From positions 1,240,001 through 1,304,000 of the forward strand of contig JBAIAA010000095.1 in the NCBI GenBank assembly GCA_037893245.1: a DNA stretch of 64,000 nt. Reading direction: 5' to 3'. Shown here in pieces: positions 24,801 to 32,728 of this stretch (position 1 is the first letter of the stretch; each line of letters starts with the position of its first letter). This stretch comes from Crossaster papposus. Lineage: Eukaryota; Echinodermata; Asteroidea; Velatida; Solasteridae. Made by a program: the position numbers and the translations under genes. Below the pieces are notes generated by a model, which saw only the letters and a program-made list of their open reading frames with translations, made no database searches and was not told the DNA's origin.

Positions 24801-27800
24801 TGGAAGAGGGTGTGAATTTGGAAGAGGGGGTGAATTAGGAAGAGGGGGTGAATTAGGAAGAAAGGGTGTGAATTTGGAAGAGGGTGCGAATGTGGAAGAG
24901 GGTGCGAATGTGGAAGAGGGTGCGAATGTGGAAGAGGGTGCGAATGTGGAAGAGGGTGCGAATTTGGAAGAGGGTGCGAATTTGGCAGAGGGTGCGAATT
25001 TGGCAGAGGGTGCGAATGTGGAAGAGGGTGCGAATGTGAAAGAGGGTGCGAATGTGGAAGAGGGTGCGAGTGTGGAAGAGGGTGCGAGTGTGGAAGAGGG
25101 TGCGAGTGTGGAAGAGGGTGCGAGTGTGGAAGAGGGTGCGAGTGTGGAAGAGGGTGCGAGTGTGGAAGAGGGTGCGAGTGTGGAAGAGGGTGCGAATGTG
25201 GAAGAGGGTGCGAATGTGGAAGAGGGTGCGAATGTGGAAGAGGGTGCGAATTTGGCAGAGGGTGCGAATTTGGCAGAGGGTGCGAATGTGGAAGAGGGTG
25301 CGAGTGTGGAAGAGGGTGCGAGTGTGGAAGAGGGTGCGAGTGTGGAAGAGGGTGCGAGTGTGGAAGAGGGTGCGAGTGTGGAAGAGGGTGCGAGTGTGGA
25401 AGAGGGTGCGAGTGTGGAAGAGGGTGCGAGTGTGGAAGAGGGTGCGAGTGTGGAAGAGGGTGCGAGTGTGGAAGAGGGTGCGAGTGTGGAAGAGGGTGCG
25501 AGTGTGGAAGAGGGTGCGAGTGTGGAAGAGGGTGCGAGTGTGGAAGAGGGTGCGAGTGTGGAAGAGGGTGCGAGTGTGGAAGAGGGTGCGAGTGTGGAAG
25601 AGGGTGCGAGTGTGGAAGAGGGTGCGAGTGTGGAAGAGGGTGCGAGTGTGGAAGAGGGTGCGAGTGTGGAAGAGGGTGCGAGTGTGGAAGAGGGTGCGAG
25701 TGTGGAAGAGGGTGCGAGTGTGGAAGAGGGTGCGAGTGTGGAAGAGGGTGCGAGTGTGGAAGAGGGTGCGAGTGTGGAAGAGGGTGCGAGTGTGGAAGAG
25801 GGTGCGAGTGTGGAAGAGGGTGCGAGTGTGGAAGAGGGTGCGAGTGTGGAAGAGGGTGCGAATGTGGAAGAGGGTGCGAATGTGGAAGAGGGGTGCGAAT
25901 GTGGAAGAAGATTTGAATTTGAAGCATTTGGATGTGATTTTGGAAAAATATTTGTTTGAAATTATTTTAAACAAATATTTTTATAAAAATTTTAAGTAAA
26001 CTATTTTATTCTCTTTTGGCCTAATCCACCCTTTTTGGTTCCTCCACTCTCCTGTTATTCATCCTTTGTGTTTCTCCTCCCAACCCGGTTATCATGCTTG
26101 TGCGCCCCCTTTATATGTTTGTTTTGTGTACACAGTCATTTTTCTCCTGAAGAAGATCTAGTTAAGATCAAAATAGTAGGCCCTCTTAACTTATTTGATC
26201 TTTATATTTCCGGTCATTCCAGCCAGTAAGCAGTTTGCAGCAGTTTTAATCTTATTCAGAGTAAAAGGGCTTGCATTGACAATACCCCAAACTCTACTTT
26301 AACTCAATTACTTTACAGCAAGCCCCAAGCTATTGACCAATCCACCACCATCTACATAACTCCCACCAAGAGAAAAGGCAGGCATTATGTCTTGAATGAT
26401 GCGGATATTGACTCGACTGGCATGGAAGAAGAGTTCTATTTCAAGAGGTATAAACATCGTAACAAACATTTAAAACTGTGATGTTGTCCGGGGCAATTTT
26501 GATTCCGCGAGGGTGGCAAATAGTGCTCATCGCGAAATCTAAGGCGCCATTTGTTTCAAGGTGTACGAAATGGACTATATCTTAACAGTTGTTTTATTAT
26601 TGACCTTATTCACGGGGAAGCCATCTTGGTCTTGTTCCCTGAGTGTATTTTATACATTGTGAACTGTTGAAAGGGATGGCGCCAGACTATTTTTGCATTC
26701 TAGCCTCACTTTCATTATTTGTCGTCTTCTCCATTTTCTTTCATTATACCCTCACTAAATTCTACATCTAGACCCCTTTACTGGAGACCCAACACGCTAC
26801 GGGGACTCAGCTTTTTCCCAATAAAAGAACCTGGGGCCGATCTCACAAAACTCGTCTTATCTTGCGACTCATCTTAGGACTTAGGACGAGTCCAAGCTCT
26901 AAGATCGATCTTGGCTAAGACGTGTTCTAAAACGGATTTCACTAAACCCATCTTATGAAAGACGCATCGCAACTACCAATTTGATAGCTGTTTTATGTTT
27001 GTTTTTACCGCTAGAGGAAAGAGTTGTTGAAAAGAAACGCGCAAACCAACTTCCCGCGCACGCTCGTGCATAGAAAACAAACTTTTACCAGAAAACTAGT
27101 TTGCGCAATACAATCACGTACGGTAGTTCTGCACGTTCTATACGACAGAGTCGATTTTTTTTATAACTGTTTCTTCTTCGAAACTATAACTCTAGGCCGA
27201 CATTTGTTTTTTAAGAGAAGAGAATGCAATGGTTTCCAGACGACCCTCGGACCGATCCTAAGTTAAGACGATTTCAGCCACTTTGCTATGGAATTTAGGG
27301 CGTGTTGAACGCGTCTTAACTTTGGTGAAATCGATCCTAGGACAATCACGAGTTAGGAAGAGTTACTTTCCTGTGACGTGTCCTAGTGTTTTGTGAAATC
27401 GGCCCCTGTCCCCACAACTAGGTGTATGCTAGAGAACACTACAGGAATAACGCATGGAAATATTACGCAGCAGGAATATCGCATGCATCTTAGATTAGCT
27501 CAGTACGCATGGTGCACCATGGCCGCGCTACATGGCATGATGTAGCATGGTTTGTTGCCATGATGAATCGACTGTATTGTCATCTTTTCTTTGTTGTAGG
27601 ACCCCGAGGGTTAGCAACAGTGGCAAACATTCGTCATTCATCAGGAGAACCACAGATTCCAAGGTATGTGTCGGTGTTTTTTCTATTGGATCCCCACACT
27701 TCCATCTAATACCATACTCAATTGTTTTTTTGGTGACATAATACACCTTTTTGCAGAGCTGGTCACATTTGTACACATTTTCCGCCGTGAATATGGCCAC

Positions 27801-27986
27801 TGATGCCGGCACGACGTTAAACCCTAAACTCACTCACTCACTCTTGTTTGCACTTCTTAACAGTATACCCAGAGCTCCAGCTTCGATCTTGACAAAGCCA
27901 TCAAGATGGCGGACAAGTTGAACCGTTCCTCCCACAGAATGCTGGAAACCGTCCGCAGTGACATCTCCCAGTCACAGTACCTCTAA
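11373..27986 (+). CDS. akna: AKNA-like centrosomal/microtubule-organising protein (gene span, 12 coding exons)
   Basis: Spliced model of 4,626 coding nt, 1,541 residues plus stop, with phases matching at every junction: 11373-12853, 13632-13842, 15202-15459, 16913-17004, 17842-17888, 18260-18327, 19682-19935, 21622-21827, 22412-24104, 26319-26447, 27600-27663, 27864-27986. The N-terminus is acidic and rich in Ser/Glu/Asp. A coiled-coil section spans the end of exon 1 to exon 4, and exon 3 contains EGEIFQLGMQLEDL, typical of the AKNA domain (Pfam AKNA). Exon 9 is long, low-complexity and Pro/Gln/Ser-rich. The C-terminus (FDLDKAIKMADKLNRSS) matches the AKNA tail style. Vertebrate AKNA (about 1,400 residues) is a coiled-coil protein at mother-centriole subdistal appendages that promotes microtubule nucleation, first described as an AT-hook factor. 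A TRGRKNP stretch at the start of exon 9 is only AT-hook-like. Upstream 5' UTR exons were not resolved. The exon 8 acceptor is the least certain junction. Confidence 0.85.
12915..13500. repeat. AATCCTCAAAAATCCTC degenerate repeats flanking a MITE
   Basis: Phrases of the CCTCAATCCTCAAAAATCCT type recur in both orientations (GAGGATTTTGGAGGATTG at 13470). The array is split by the family-3 MITE at 13077-13310. Confidence 0.55.
13077..13310. mobile_element. MITE family 3, copy b
   Basis: TTAA at both sides, ends CCACTTCGCGCCGG and CCGGCGCGAACTGG. Full length. Confidence 0.7.
13632..13842 (+). CDS. akna: AKNA-like exon 2
   Basis: The acceptor follows CCCACTATTCCCACAG. The frame reads SHIPGGQTGNQPPNG to FQVKSLQEQ and ends in phase 0 at a GTATTC donor. 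The 211-nt length fits the phase of exons 1 and 3. The frame stays open past the donor into a (SQVQ)n minisatellite. Confidence 0.75.
13860..14050. repeat. 12-bp minisatellite (AGTCCAGTCACA)
   Basis: About 15 tandem 12-mers, 18 bp after the exon 2 donor. The period is a multiple of three, so several frames stay open on both strands. Confidence 0.85.
14148..14222. repeat. 11-bp tandem repeat (GACTTGTGATG)
   Basis: Six near-perfect units in the AKNA intron, followed by a poly-C run near 14265-14281. Its theme (ACTTGTGA) is close to the inverse of the array at 13860. Confidence 0.7.
14434..14530. mobile_element. MITE family 3, copy c (half)
   Basis: TTAA followed by CCAGTCCGCGCCGGGATT and the subterminal AACGAAACTCGAT block; it ends near 14530 without a right TIR. 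Confidence 0.6.
14583..14760 (+). mobile_element. tRNA-derived SINE-like repeat
   Basis: A-box-like TAGCCTAGTGG at 14592 and B-box GGTTCGAGCCC at 14650, at tRNA-like spacing, followed by a T-rich tail to about 14775. It cannot be folded as an intact tRNA, so it is best read as a SINE head or tRNA pseudogene. Confidence 0.5.
15202..15459 (+). CDS. akna: AKNA-like exon 3 (AKNA-domain coiled coil)
   Basis: Acceptor TTTTCATAG, 86 codons from IDSFGTLLRENQ to LEDLAEIVQ, phase 0 at both ends, donor GTAAAA. Contains the EGEIFQLGMQLEDL helix that most strongly supports AKNA identity. Confidence 0.85.
15485..15735. repeat. 112-bp tandem duplication
   Basis: The segment with TGTCATCACAAAATGAGCTT occurs at 15511 and again at 15623, giving a two-unit duplication of period 112. 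It includes TTCTTTACTGCAAGTCAGTG in both units. Confidence 0.8.
15836..16831. mobile_element. TIR element (GCCGATTTCACAAA), interrupted by a MITE
   Basis: Inverted ends GCCGATTTCACAAA and TTTTGTGAAATCA, with AAGACGAGTT motifs throughout. A second, uninterrupted copy is at 26833-27408. This copy is split at 16411-16788 by a family-1 MITE. Confidence 0.65.
16411..16788. mobile_element. MITE family 1, copy C
   Basis: Flanked by TA at 16409-16410 and 16789-16790. Comparison with 26833-27408 shows the uninterrupted target. Confidence 0.8.
16913..17004 (+). CDS. akna: AKNA-like exon 4 (coiled coil)
   Basis: Acceptor TTTACAACAG. Encodes NNCKQPRELGKEEEELQRLR and a further charged helix, ends in phase 2, donor GTACCG. 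Confidence 0.8.
17495..17757. mobile_element. MITE, ATAGGCACTTGGGGAGACAA ends
   Basis: A 20-bp inverted repeat bounds about 260 bp with further GGGAGACA/TGTCTCCC motifs inside. Non-coding. Confidence 0.7.
17842..17888 (+). CDS. akna: AKNA-like exon 5 (micro-exon)
   Basis: 47-nt exon after a strong pyrimidine tract (TTTTTCTTCAG), reading QDGERISTESGDGHD, phase 1 at its end, donor GTATGT. Confidence 0.75.
18260..18327 (+). CDS. akna: AKNA-like exon 6
   Basis: Acceptor TTTTGTGTTTAG. Reads TARNPNSKVPTNMTNGQRRP and ends at KQ in phase 0, donor GTATAA. Confidence 0.75.
18397..19555. repeat. 12-unit 98/99-bp tandem array
   Basis: Units start at 18397, 18495, 18593, 18691, 18789, 18887, 18986, 19085, 19184, 19283, 19382 and 19481; the last is partial. 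The first five units are 98 bp (GGGCTTGGG or GGGCTCGGG) and the next six full units are 99 bp (GGGCTTTGGG). The 99-bp phase keeps spurious frames open on both strands. It lies in the AKNA intron between exons 6 and 7. Confidence 0.9.
19560..19638. mobile_element. MITE family 2, terminal fragment
   Basis: About 80 bases of the right end (AATTTGGTAGTAAATTTTTC, then TGCAAATGGTGTATCCTAC), directly after the 99-bp array and before the exon 7 acceptor. Confidence 0.6.
19682..19935 (+). CDS. akna: AKNA-like exon 7
   Basis: Acceptor AATTTTCTCCAG. Reads SQLPRPASLANKIPNHEPRG to YDSQLRKPRN, Ser/Asn/Pro-rich, ends in phase 2 at a GTATTG donor. Confidence 0.8.
20015..20570 (+). repeat. Interspersed repeat, CCTTTCAAAACCTTTTGAAAGG motifs, split by a MITE
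   Basis: Multiple imperfect palindromes of the CTTTCAAAACCTTTTGAAAG type. A reverse-oriented copy lies at 50300-50665. The two share AACGCTCCAGAATTTGTTGC and the AAAATCTGCTTA block, into which the family-3 MITE at 20069 is inserted in this copy only. Confidence 0.6.
20069..20302. mobile_element. MITE family 3, copy d
   Basis: TTAA at 20065-20068 and 20303-20306, TIR CCAGTTCGCGCCGG. Opposite orientation to copy b. The empty site is seen near 50620. Confidence 0.75.
20571..21342. other. Intron sequence without recognised elements
   Basis: AT-rich to about 20870. An AATCCTGCAAAATC phrase recurs at 20965-21050. No other supported feature. Confidence 0.4.
21347..21553. mobile_element. MITE family 3, copy e
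   Basis: TTAA at 21343-21346 and 21554-21557, inserted just upstream of AKNA exon 8. An open frame runs from inside this copy into the exon and can mislead gene prediction. Confidence 0.75.
21622..21827 (+). CDS. akna: AKNA-like exon 8 (acceptor uncertain)
   Basis: Phase requires one base before the frame IALRSAKLPQGQRSPPPVSR to TERTASAK. The AG at 21620-21621 (GTCAAACAG) satisfies it with exon 7. Donor GTGAGT at 21828. The frame is open further upstream through the MITE, so an earlier start cannot be excluded. Confidence 0.6.
21890..22365 (-). mobile_element. tRNA-derived SINE, minus strand
   Basis: On the minus strand the head reads AGCGGTTCTTTCC followed by a B-box-like GGGTTCGAATA, then a body with GATTCCGTGGGTTTTCTCC and a tail ending in the AAGTGCCTTGCCCAAGGGCA block near 21945. 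Such heads and tails are common in invertebrate SINEs. It lies in AKNA intron 8. Composite origin is possible. Confidence 0.5.
22412..24104 (+). CDS. akna: AKNA-like exon 9 (long low-complexity exon)
   Basis: Acceptor TTTTTAATGCAG; starts STAQTRGRKNPAAATQALEK. Contains helical segments (LQGEVGRLSHQMAKLSSREN and LQDEIDDLRNQVN), a CPLCSGSGVHTH cysteine/histidine patch, a QPQPVLN heptapeptide repeat at 23700-23870, and a basic KTKRERKRRSSRDSQKSA end. Donor GTTCGT at 24105, phase 2. Confidence 0.8.
23700..23870 (+). repeat. In-frame 21-bp coding repeat (QPQPVLN)
   Basis: Seven to eight tandem 21-mers within AKNA exon 9 encode QPQPVLN variants. The multiple-of-three period preserves the frame. 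Confidence 0.85.
24349..25920. repeat. Large 18-bp minisatellite (GAAGAGGGTGCGAGTGTG)
   Basis: Roughly 85-90 tandem 18-mers in the AKNA intron between exons 9 and 10. Variants GATGTGAATTTG, GGTGCGAATTTG, GGTGCGAATGTG and GGTGCGAGTGTG occur in blocks. The pair of GGCAGAG-type units at 24984 recurs at 25254, exactly 15 units later. One strand is strongly purine- and G-rich with about one CpG per unit. Long open frames on both strands are a consequence of the period. Confidence 0.95.
26010..26225 (+). mobile_element. Penelope-like element 3' fragment
   Basis: Matches the 3' end of the element at 37.2-39.26 kb: TGTGTACACAGTCATTT, CTGAAGAAGATC, a short GATC-paired hairpin, then AGGCCCTCTTAACTTATTTG. 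Confidence 0.6.
26319..26447 (+). CDS. akna: AKNA-like exon 10
   Basis: Acceptor ATTACTTTACAG. Reads KPQAIDQSTTIYITPTKRKG to MEEEFYFKR, phase 2 at the GTATAA donor. Confidence 0.8.
26448..26832. other. Intron sequence, nothing recognised
   Basis: AKNA intron between exons 10 and 11, left part. No supported feature. Confidence 0.4.
26833..27408. mobile_element. TIR element (GGCCGATTTCACAAA), uninterrupted copy
   Basis: Ends GGGGCCGATCTCACAAAAC and TTTTGTGAAATCGGCCCC; the same family as 15836-16831 but without the MITE insertion. Confidence 0.7.
27600..27663 (+). CDS. akna: AKNA-like exon 11
   Basis: Acceptor TTTGTTGTAG. Reads TPRVSNSGKHSSFIRRTTDS then Lys, phase 0 at the GTATGT donor. Confidence 0.75.
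27725..27845 (+). mobile_element. SINE 3'-tail-like fragment with (CACT)n
   Basis: GAATATGGCCACTGATGCCG, then CGACGTTAAACCCTAAACT and a CACTCACTCACTC tail resemble the 3' ends of widespread invertebrate SINEs. Lies between AKNA exons 11 and 12. Confidence 0.4.
27864..27986 (+). CDS. akna: AKNA-like exon 12 (stop codon)
   Basis: Acceptor CACTTCTTAACAG. Reads YTQSSSFDLDKAIKMADKLN to SDISQSQYL, then TAA. The C-terminal helix matches the AKNA family end. Confidence 0.85.
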   Translation, partial: YTQSSSFDLDKAIKMADKLNRSSHRMLETVRSDISQSQYL

Positions 27987-28610
27987 ACAGCTCTCCAGCA
28001 ACCGATTTCAACCAATTTTTTTTTCGCTCGGCTTATCGTCCTCCTTGTTTCCCGTCCCGAATCGAAAGCTCGCTAATATACACATCTGGGATGAGGATAA
28101 TAACATCGTTTACTGCGGCTATTTGTGTATAAATGCATTCTTTCACAAAATAGTCGTTGAATCACCCACCGCCCACCTTTTTTAGAAAAAAGTTTTGTTT
28201 GACTTTCTGCGCAATTGTTCAGTAACTCCAAAAAATTCTGTCACGGGTAAAAACAAAACCAATTTGTTTATTTCAAACCAAGGCTGTGAGTGTCTTATCA
28301 GGCTTGATCAGTTGAGCAATGACTGGCTCCATGACGATCTCGATTTGCTAGTAATAAAGGGGTTATTTTTAGTCGCTACGCCACAACTTAACGCCACGTA
28401 AATTGATTGTGCAAGTTTTGCAATGCTGTGCGAACTTGCACAGTAAATTGGGGGGGGGGGGGGGGGGGGGGGGGCTTGTGCAATTTCATATACGTTTTGT
28501 GAAAATGGCCCCCTGGGGTAGGGGTAATGAATTGAGCTTTCTTACTATTTTGATTCTTCACTTTTGGAATTAGTATATCACTTACGGAAGGTAGAAAAGT
28601 CTCTTCTTAA
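27987..28610 (+). other. Probable AKNA 3' UTR and flank
   Basis: AATAAA at 28353-28358 is a plausible poly(A) signal about 370 bases after the stop. A poly-G run of about 25 bases is at 28449-28473. Confidence 0.4.
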
Positions 28611-28817
28611 CCAGTTTGCGCCGGAGGACGTATATACACGCAACGATTTCCCCAGATTCAAAACAGATGACGCATAAACACGTCACGAGCAAGGCCAGAA
28701 ATGCGTGGGTGTGCTTCCCGGTACCATCGGCCTAAACCCGCCTCGGATCGAGTTTCTTAAAAAACATAATCCCGCGCCTCGGCTAGGTAATGTTAAAATA
28801 ATCCCGGCGCGAACTGG
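28611..28817. mobile_element. MITE family 3, copy f
   Basis: TTAA at both sides, ends CCAGTTTGCGCCGG and CCGGCGCGAACTGG. Confidence 0.7.
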
Positions 28818-29630
28818 TTAAAGGTAGTACTACTTGTACACCATTTGCACACCATTTGCAAATATAAAAAATAAGGAATTATTATAAAATACCATACCTA
28901 CTAAGTATTCAGTTTGTAAATTCAAACGTGTTTTACTTCACAAAGTGTTGTACTATTATTGTTCAAATAAAATGCCCACCAATTAGCATATTTACATTCA
29001 TTGTATGCAACGGAACAAACAGAATGGAACAAAACACACTATCAAAGATCACAAATAAATTTCAGATATTTTGGTATTGAATTTATGCTGCCATTTGTGA
29101 AACCTATAGAACAAATTTCATTCTTCCAGAGTGTGTGTACATGTATATAATGGTGCAATAATTATCACCAGGACTCTTTTCGTAGTATTGCGCATGCTTA
29201 GAGGGAGATAATTAAGATAGTGACCGGTCACGTGAGAAGCTTTAACCAATAACAGGAAAAAGGAGTAGGATATTTATGTAAAAACCGGCAGTTATACAGC
29301 CAAGTATTTCAGATGCACCCCAACGCAAATACTCATATTAGGTAGAATGGTAAATAAGGGTATATAAAATGTAGTATATTTTAGCCAAACGAACAAAACA
29401 CAAAGTATATTTTTTACAAACGTTCACGTGCTAGACTTATGTGGACGTAGACTTTTTTTTTTAAATTGTATATTTCTTGATCTCGAGCTGTGCCTTATAC
29501 ATGTACATATGTAAATAAGCTTCTTACGTTTGTAAATATGATTACTACGCCTCATGAATATTCATGAGCCGATTCCGCCGCGCGCCAAATGATACGCTGC
29601 CATGTGACGTCATTCCAGTGAGTATCCTCT
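28818..29630. other. No recognisable gene
   Basis: AT-rich. The first 90 bases carry a weak MITE family-2-like GTACACCATTTGCA phrase. Nothing else is supported. Confidence 0.4.
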
Positions 29631-29874
29631 GGGGCCAATTTCATAGAGCGGCTAAGCACAAAAATTAGCTGAGCACAAAAAAGTCTTGCTCATTAAAAAC
29701 AGGTTACCAGCCAAAATTATACTTGTTTTTCATGCTAAGCAAAAAAAAAGCTGATTATCAATCCAAAACAATAAAGATCACGTGAAAATTTGGTCTATAA
29801 CCTTTTTTTTTGCTAAGGACAAATTGTCATGCTAAGCAAATTTTTGTGCTTAGCAGCTCTATGAAATTGGCCCC
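29631..29874. mobile_element. MITE, GGGGCCAATTTCATAGAGC ends
   Basis: Inverted ends GGGGCCAATTTCATAGAGC and CTATGAAATTGGCCCC. A subfamily of the element at 1921, with AAGCACAAAA motifs. Confidence 0.65.
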
Positions 29875-29882
29875 TGGGGCAA

Positions 29883-30162
29883 GGCCCAATTCTACGGCGC
29901 TGCTTAACAGTTAGCGGAAAAGTTGTGCTAACTTTAGCAGAAAAATGTGCTAACCTTAAGCACTAATTCACGGCGTTTTTGTGCTAACGTTTTGCGCGCG
30001 CATGGATATTCTACTGTTAGTGTTACGTCACTGATTTAAGTAAATTTTCCCGCTAGGTTAAACGTGCCTTTTGCTGTACTTACTGCTTACGGTCCCCATG
30101 AAATAGACCGAGGCTCGGTTAGCAGAAAATCGTGTGCTTAGCAGCGCCGTGAAATTGGGCCC
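29883..30162. mobile_element. MITE, GGCCCAATTCTACGGCGCT ends
   Basis: Close relative of 1921-2194 over its length (AGTTAGCGGAAAAGTTGTGC block); a tandem neighbour of the 29631 copy. Confidence 0.65.
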
Positions 30163-30394
30163 AGCTCGCTGCCGTGCGGTATTATTTTCTGGTAGCATCT
30201 ACAATTCCCTCTGGAACCCGCCTCATAGACATGTAGTCTGTGGCGTGTAATCTTTACGGAACCAGTCTCGGTAACGTTACAAGATTTCTGTGATTGACTG
30301 ACGAAAATTTGTAATATCTTGTGCTGAATAAAGATGCTAAATCTACGAAGGCCGTTATCGACAAGGCAGTGAATATTTATGAGGTGTAGTAAAA

Positions 30395-30615
30395 CAAATA
30401 CAGCATGGTTTATTTCTGGAAAATAGTGGGAATTACTGGTCCCTCGGTGTAGGTCCGCTCGACTACCTCCCACCATGGAGAAATAAGTCACTTCTCCATG
30501 CTCCCACAGTCCCAGTCTTCCCTTCGCTCTGCGTCGGGGTGTAGTCGAGCTGACCTACACCTCGGGACCAGTAATTCCCACTACTTTCCCTCAAACCATG
30601 CTGTATTTGTAAAAT
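30395..30615. repeat. Long palindrome
   Basis: AAATACAGCATGGTTTATTT at the left is answered by ACCATGCTGTATTT at the right; both inner arms contain AGTGGGAATTACTGGTCCC. A micro-palindrome (30474-30500) lies in the left arm. Confidence 0.65.
30474..30500. mobile_element. 27-bp micro-palindrome with 7-bp target repeat
   Basis: Begins CATGGAGAAATAAG and ends CTTCTCCATG, flanked on both sides by CTCCCAC (30467-30473 and 30501-30507). Confidence 0.65.
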
Positions 30616-30907
30616 GTTCTTGGATATATGCAATTTCATTGGTCAAGGAATTGGTAAGCTTGTGGCCTTTAATATTATCGGTACGCAGTTGCCTTGCGAA
30701 AGCGATATTTCTGTTGGACAAGACAGATTATTACAGTAATATAAGATTTCACTTATATACTGTAATATTTAAAATTAAAGGTTTTAACCCTTTGTATATA
30801 TTACCTTATTAGATTAAAGATGGAAAACTAGTTCCAGTTTAAACATGCAATTAAATAATGGTCGTTTTAGTTTTATTGTATTTTGTTGCAAAAACGTATC
30901 TACCTTA

Positions 30908-31300
30908 AAGGGATCGTATACGTTTGGTAATTGGAACCCATTGTTTGTTTCAATCCTATATAGTTATAGATATATACCATAAAACTAACCTGTAACAATT
31001 TCATTTTAAAAGGGGGTAGCGACTTTTTAGATATTGCCGAAAATCTGGAGCGGTTATGTCCAAGCAGGAAGAATAATCTGCAGTGGAATACACAATCTGA
31101 GAAACGTCACTGCAGTAACGCTTCTCAGATTCAAATTTGTGAGGATAAAAAGTGATATCTTTTTTGTCCATAACCGCAGTACTTCGAAGTGAAAAGTTTC
31201 TAAAAATGCATTATACTATCCAAAGCTGCTGTACTTCTTACCAAGTAAGTTTTTATTGCCATTAATTTTTGGAGTAATTACCAAACGTATACGATCCCTT
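30908..31300. mobile_element. MITE family 1, copy D
   Basis: TA at 30906-30907 and 31301-31302, ends AAGGGATCGTATACGTTTGG and its inverse. Confidence 0.8.
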
Positions 31301-32103
31301 TAATGCCCAAAGTTATCTATGGGCGGGATTGGTAAAAACAAAACCTAATTATAATTAATAGCTGCCGCGCCAGAAACATTGATTTGGTTTTGTTTGGCCT
31401 TATTGACATTGTAGGATAAAATGTAATAGATGAACGAAAATCAAAGGAAAAACACATTCTGAAATATATTAAGATCACATAAAGTTCTGCTTAGCCTCAT
31501 ACATTTTGTTTCGTAGAGATAATTTTGTTTCTAGAAAAACAACCCTAACCTCTTAGTTTCTACATTTTGTCTTCAGGAATATCAAATTAACACGATTTTG
31601 TATAAAGTCATTCATTGACAGCTTGCTTATTCCTTGTTTTATAAACTTTGTACATTCCAAATGTATTACGTAAAATATGTTGTAATATTTTGTTCTTTAC
31701 ATATTTTTTATTTTAATTTTTTTGTTTTTTTTGTTTTTTGGGGGGCATGGATTAATTCGTTTTAATAACAAATTTTAACATTTTTAACTGATTTCTGCAT
31801 GTAATTGTTTTCATTGTACGTTGTTTTGACAAAGGACATGGTTTTTGTATTAAAAAGCCACACTTTTTACCTTTTGTTGGGTTTAATGTTTAAAGTTTAT
31901 TGGATTTAGTGATTATTGCTCGGATACGCCTAGCTTGAGTAACTTTAGCTCTAAATAAGCTCATGACATTGGGAGATTCGCATTTTCTAAAGCTAGAGCC
32001 AAAACGAATACTTACTTATAAGCCAGAGTCCGGAAAAAATACCAGTTCCTGCGAAAATGGTAAGTTGAAAATCGAATAATCGAGAATCGAAAAAACTGCT
32101 GCT
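31301..32103. other. No recognisable gene
   Basis: AT-rich, with poly-T tracts. No supported feature. Confidence 0.4.
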
Positions 32104-32728
32104 CGAGCGCATGATGTAGCAGACTTTCGATTCTAAATGTAAACAAGACAAATCAAGAATCGAATTTCGGTAATCGATTTGTGTGGGGTGGGAGGAGATA
32201 GAAGAGAAAATTAAATATTGTCGAATCACAAATCTACGCAGAACGCGCAAAATAAAAAAACCAGACAAACACAATTTACCGTACACAATTAGGGTATAGG
32301 GTTGCTGCAAAGCGATACTACCTCCACGGTGTAAGGCCCCACAAAAAAACACCACATGTTTAGCGTCACCGCCCACTTCCTTTTTTAAGGCCGCCTATGT
32401 TTTTCTTTTTTCTTTTTAAATGATACATTTTATTATCTTTTTGAACAAATAAATTAAAAAAACAGCTAAAGATAATAATATTATTTTAAGATCGTATTTT
32501 ACACTTTAGCATCACTGTGTACATGCTGTGGACATTTATTTTGTTCTAATGGGAAGGATATGGTGTCGACCCACATGAATTTTGATTTTTTAATCGTGGG
32601 TGAGCCATGTTTTAATTTCAAATTGGAAGATAGGGTGTGACAGGTTTACTGCATGGCTCGCATCAAAATGTGTCAGGCGGCCATTTTGAAAAAAAAGAAA
32701 AAGAAAAAAAAAGGCCTCCTTTCTTTAA

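Noticed and set aside
24692..25974. Very long minus-strand and plus-strand open frames of short peptide repeats
   Set aside because: They are by-products of an 18-bp minisatellite without stop codons; several frames on both strands are open, and none has splice or homology support.
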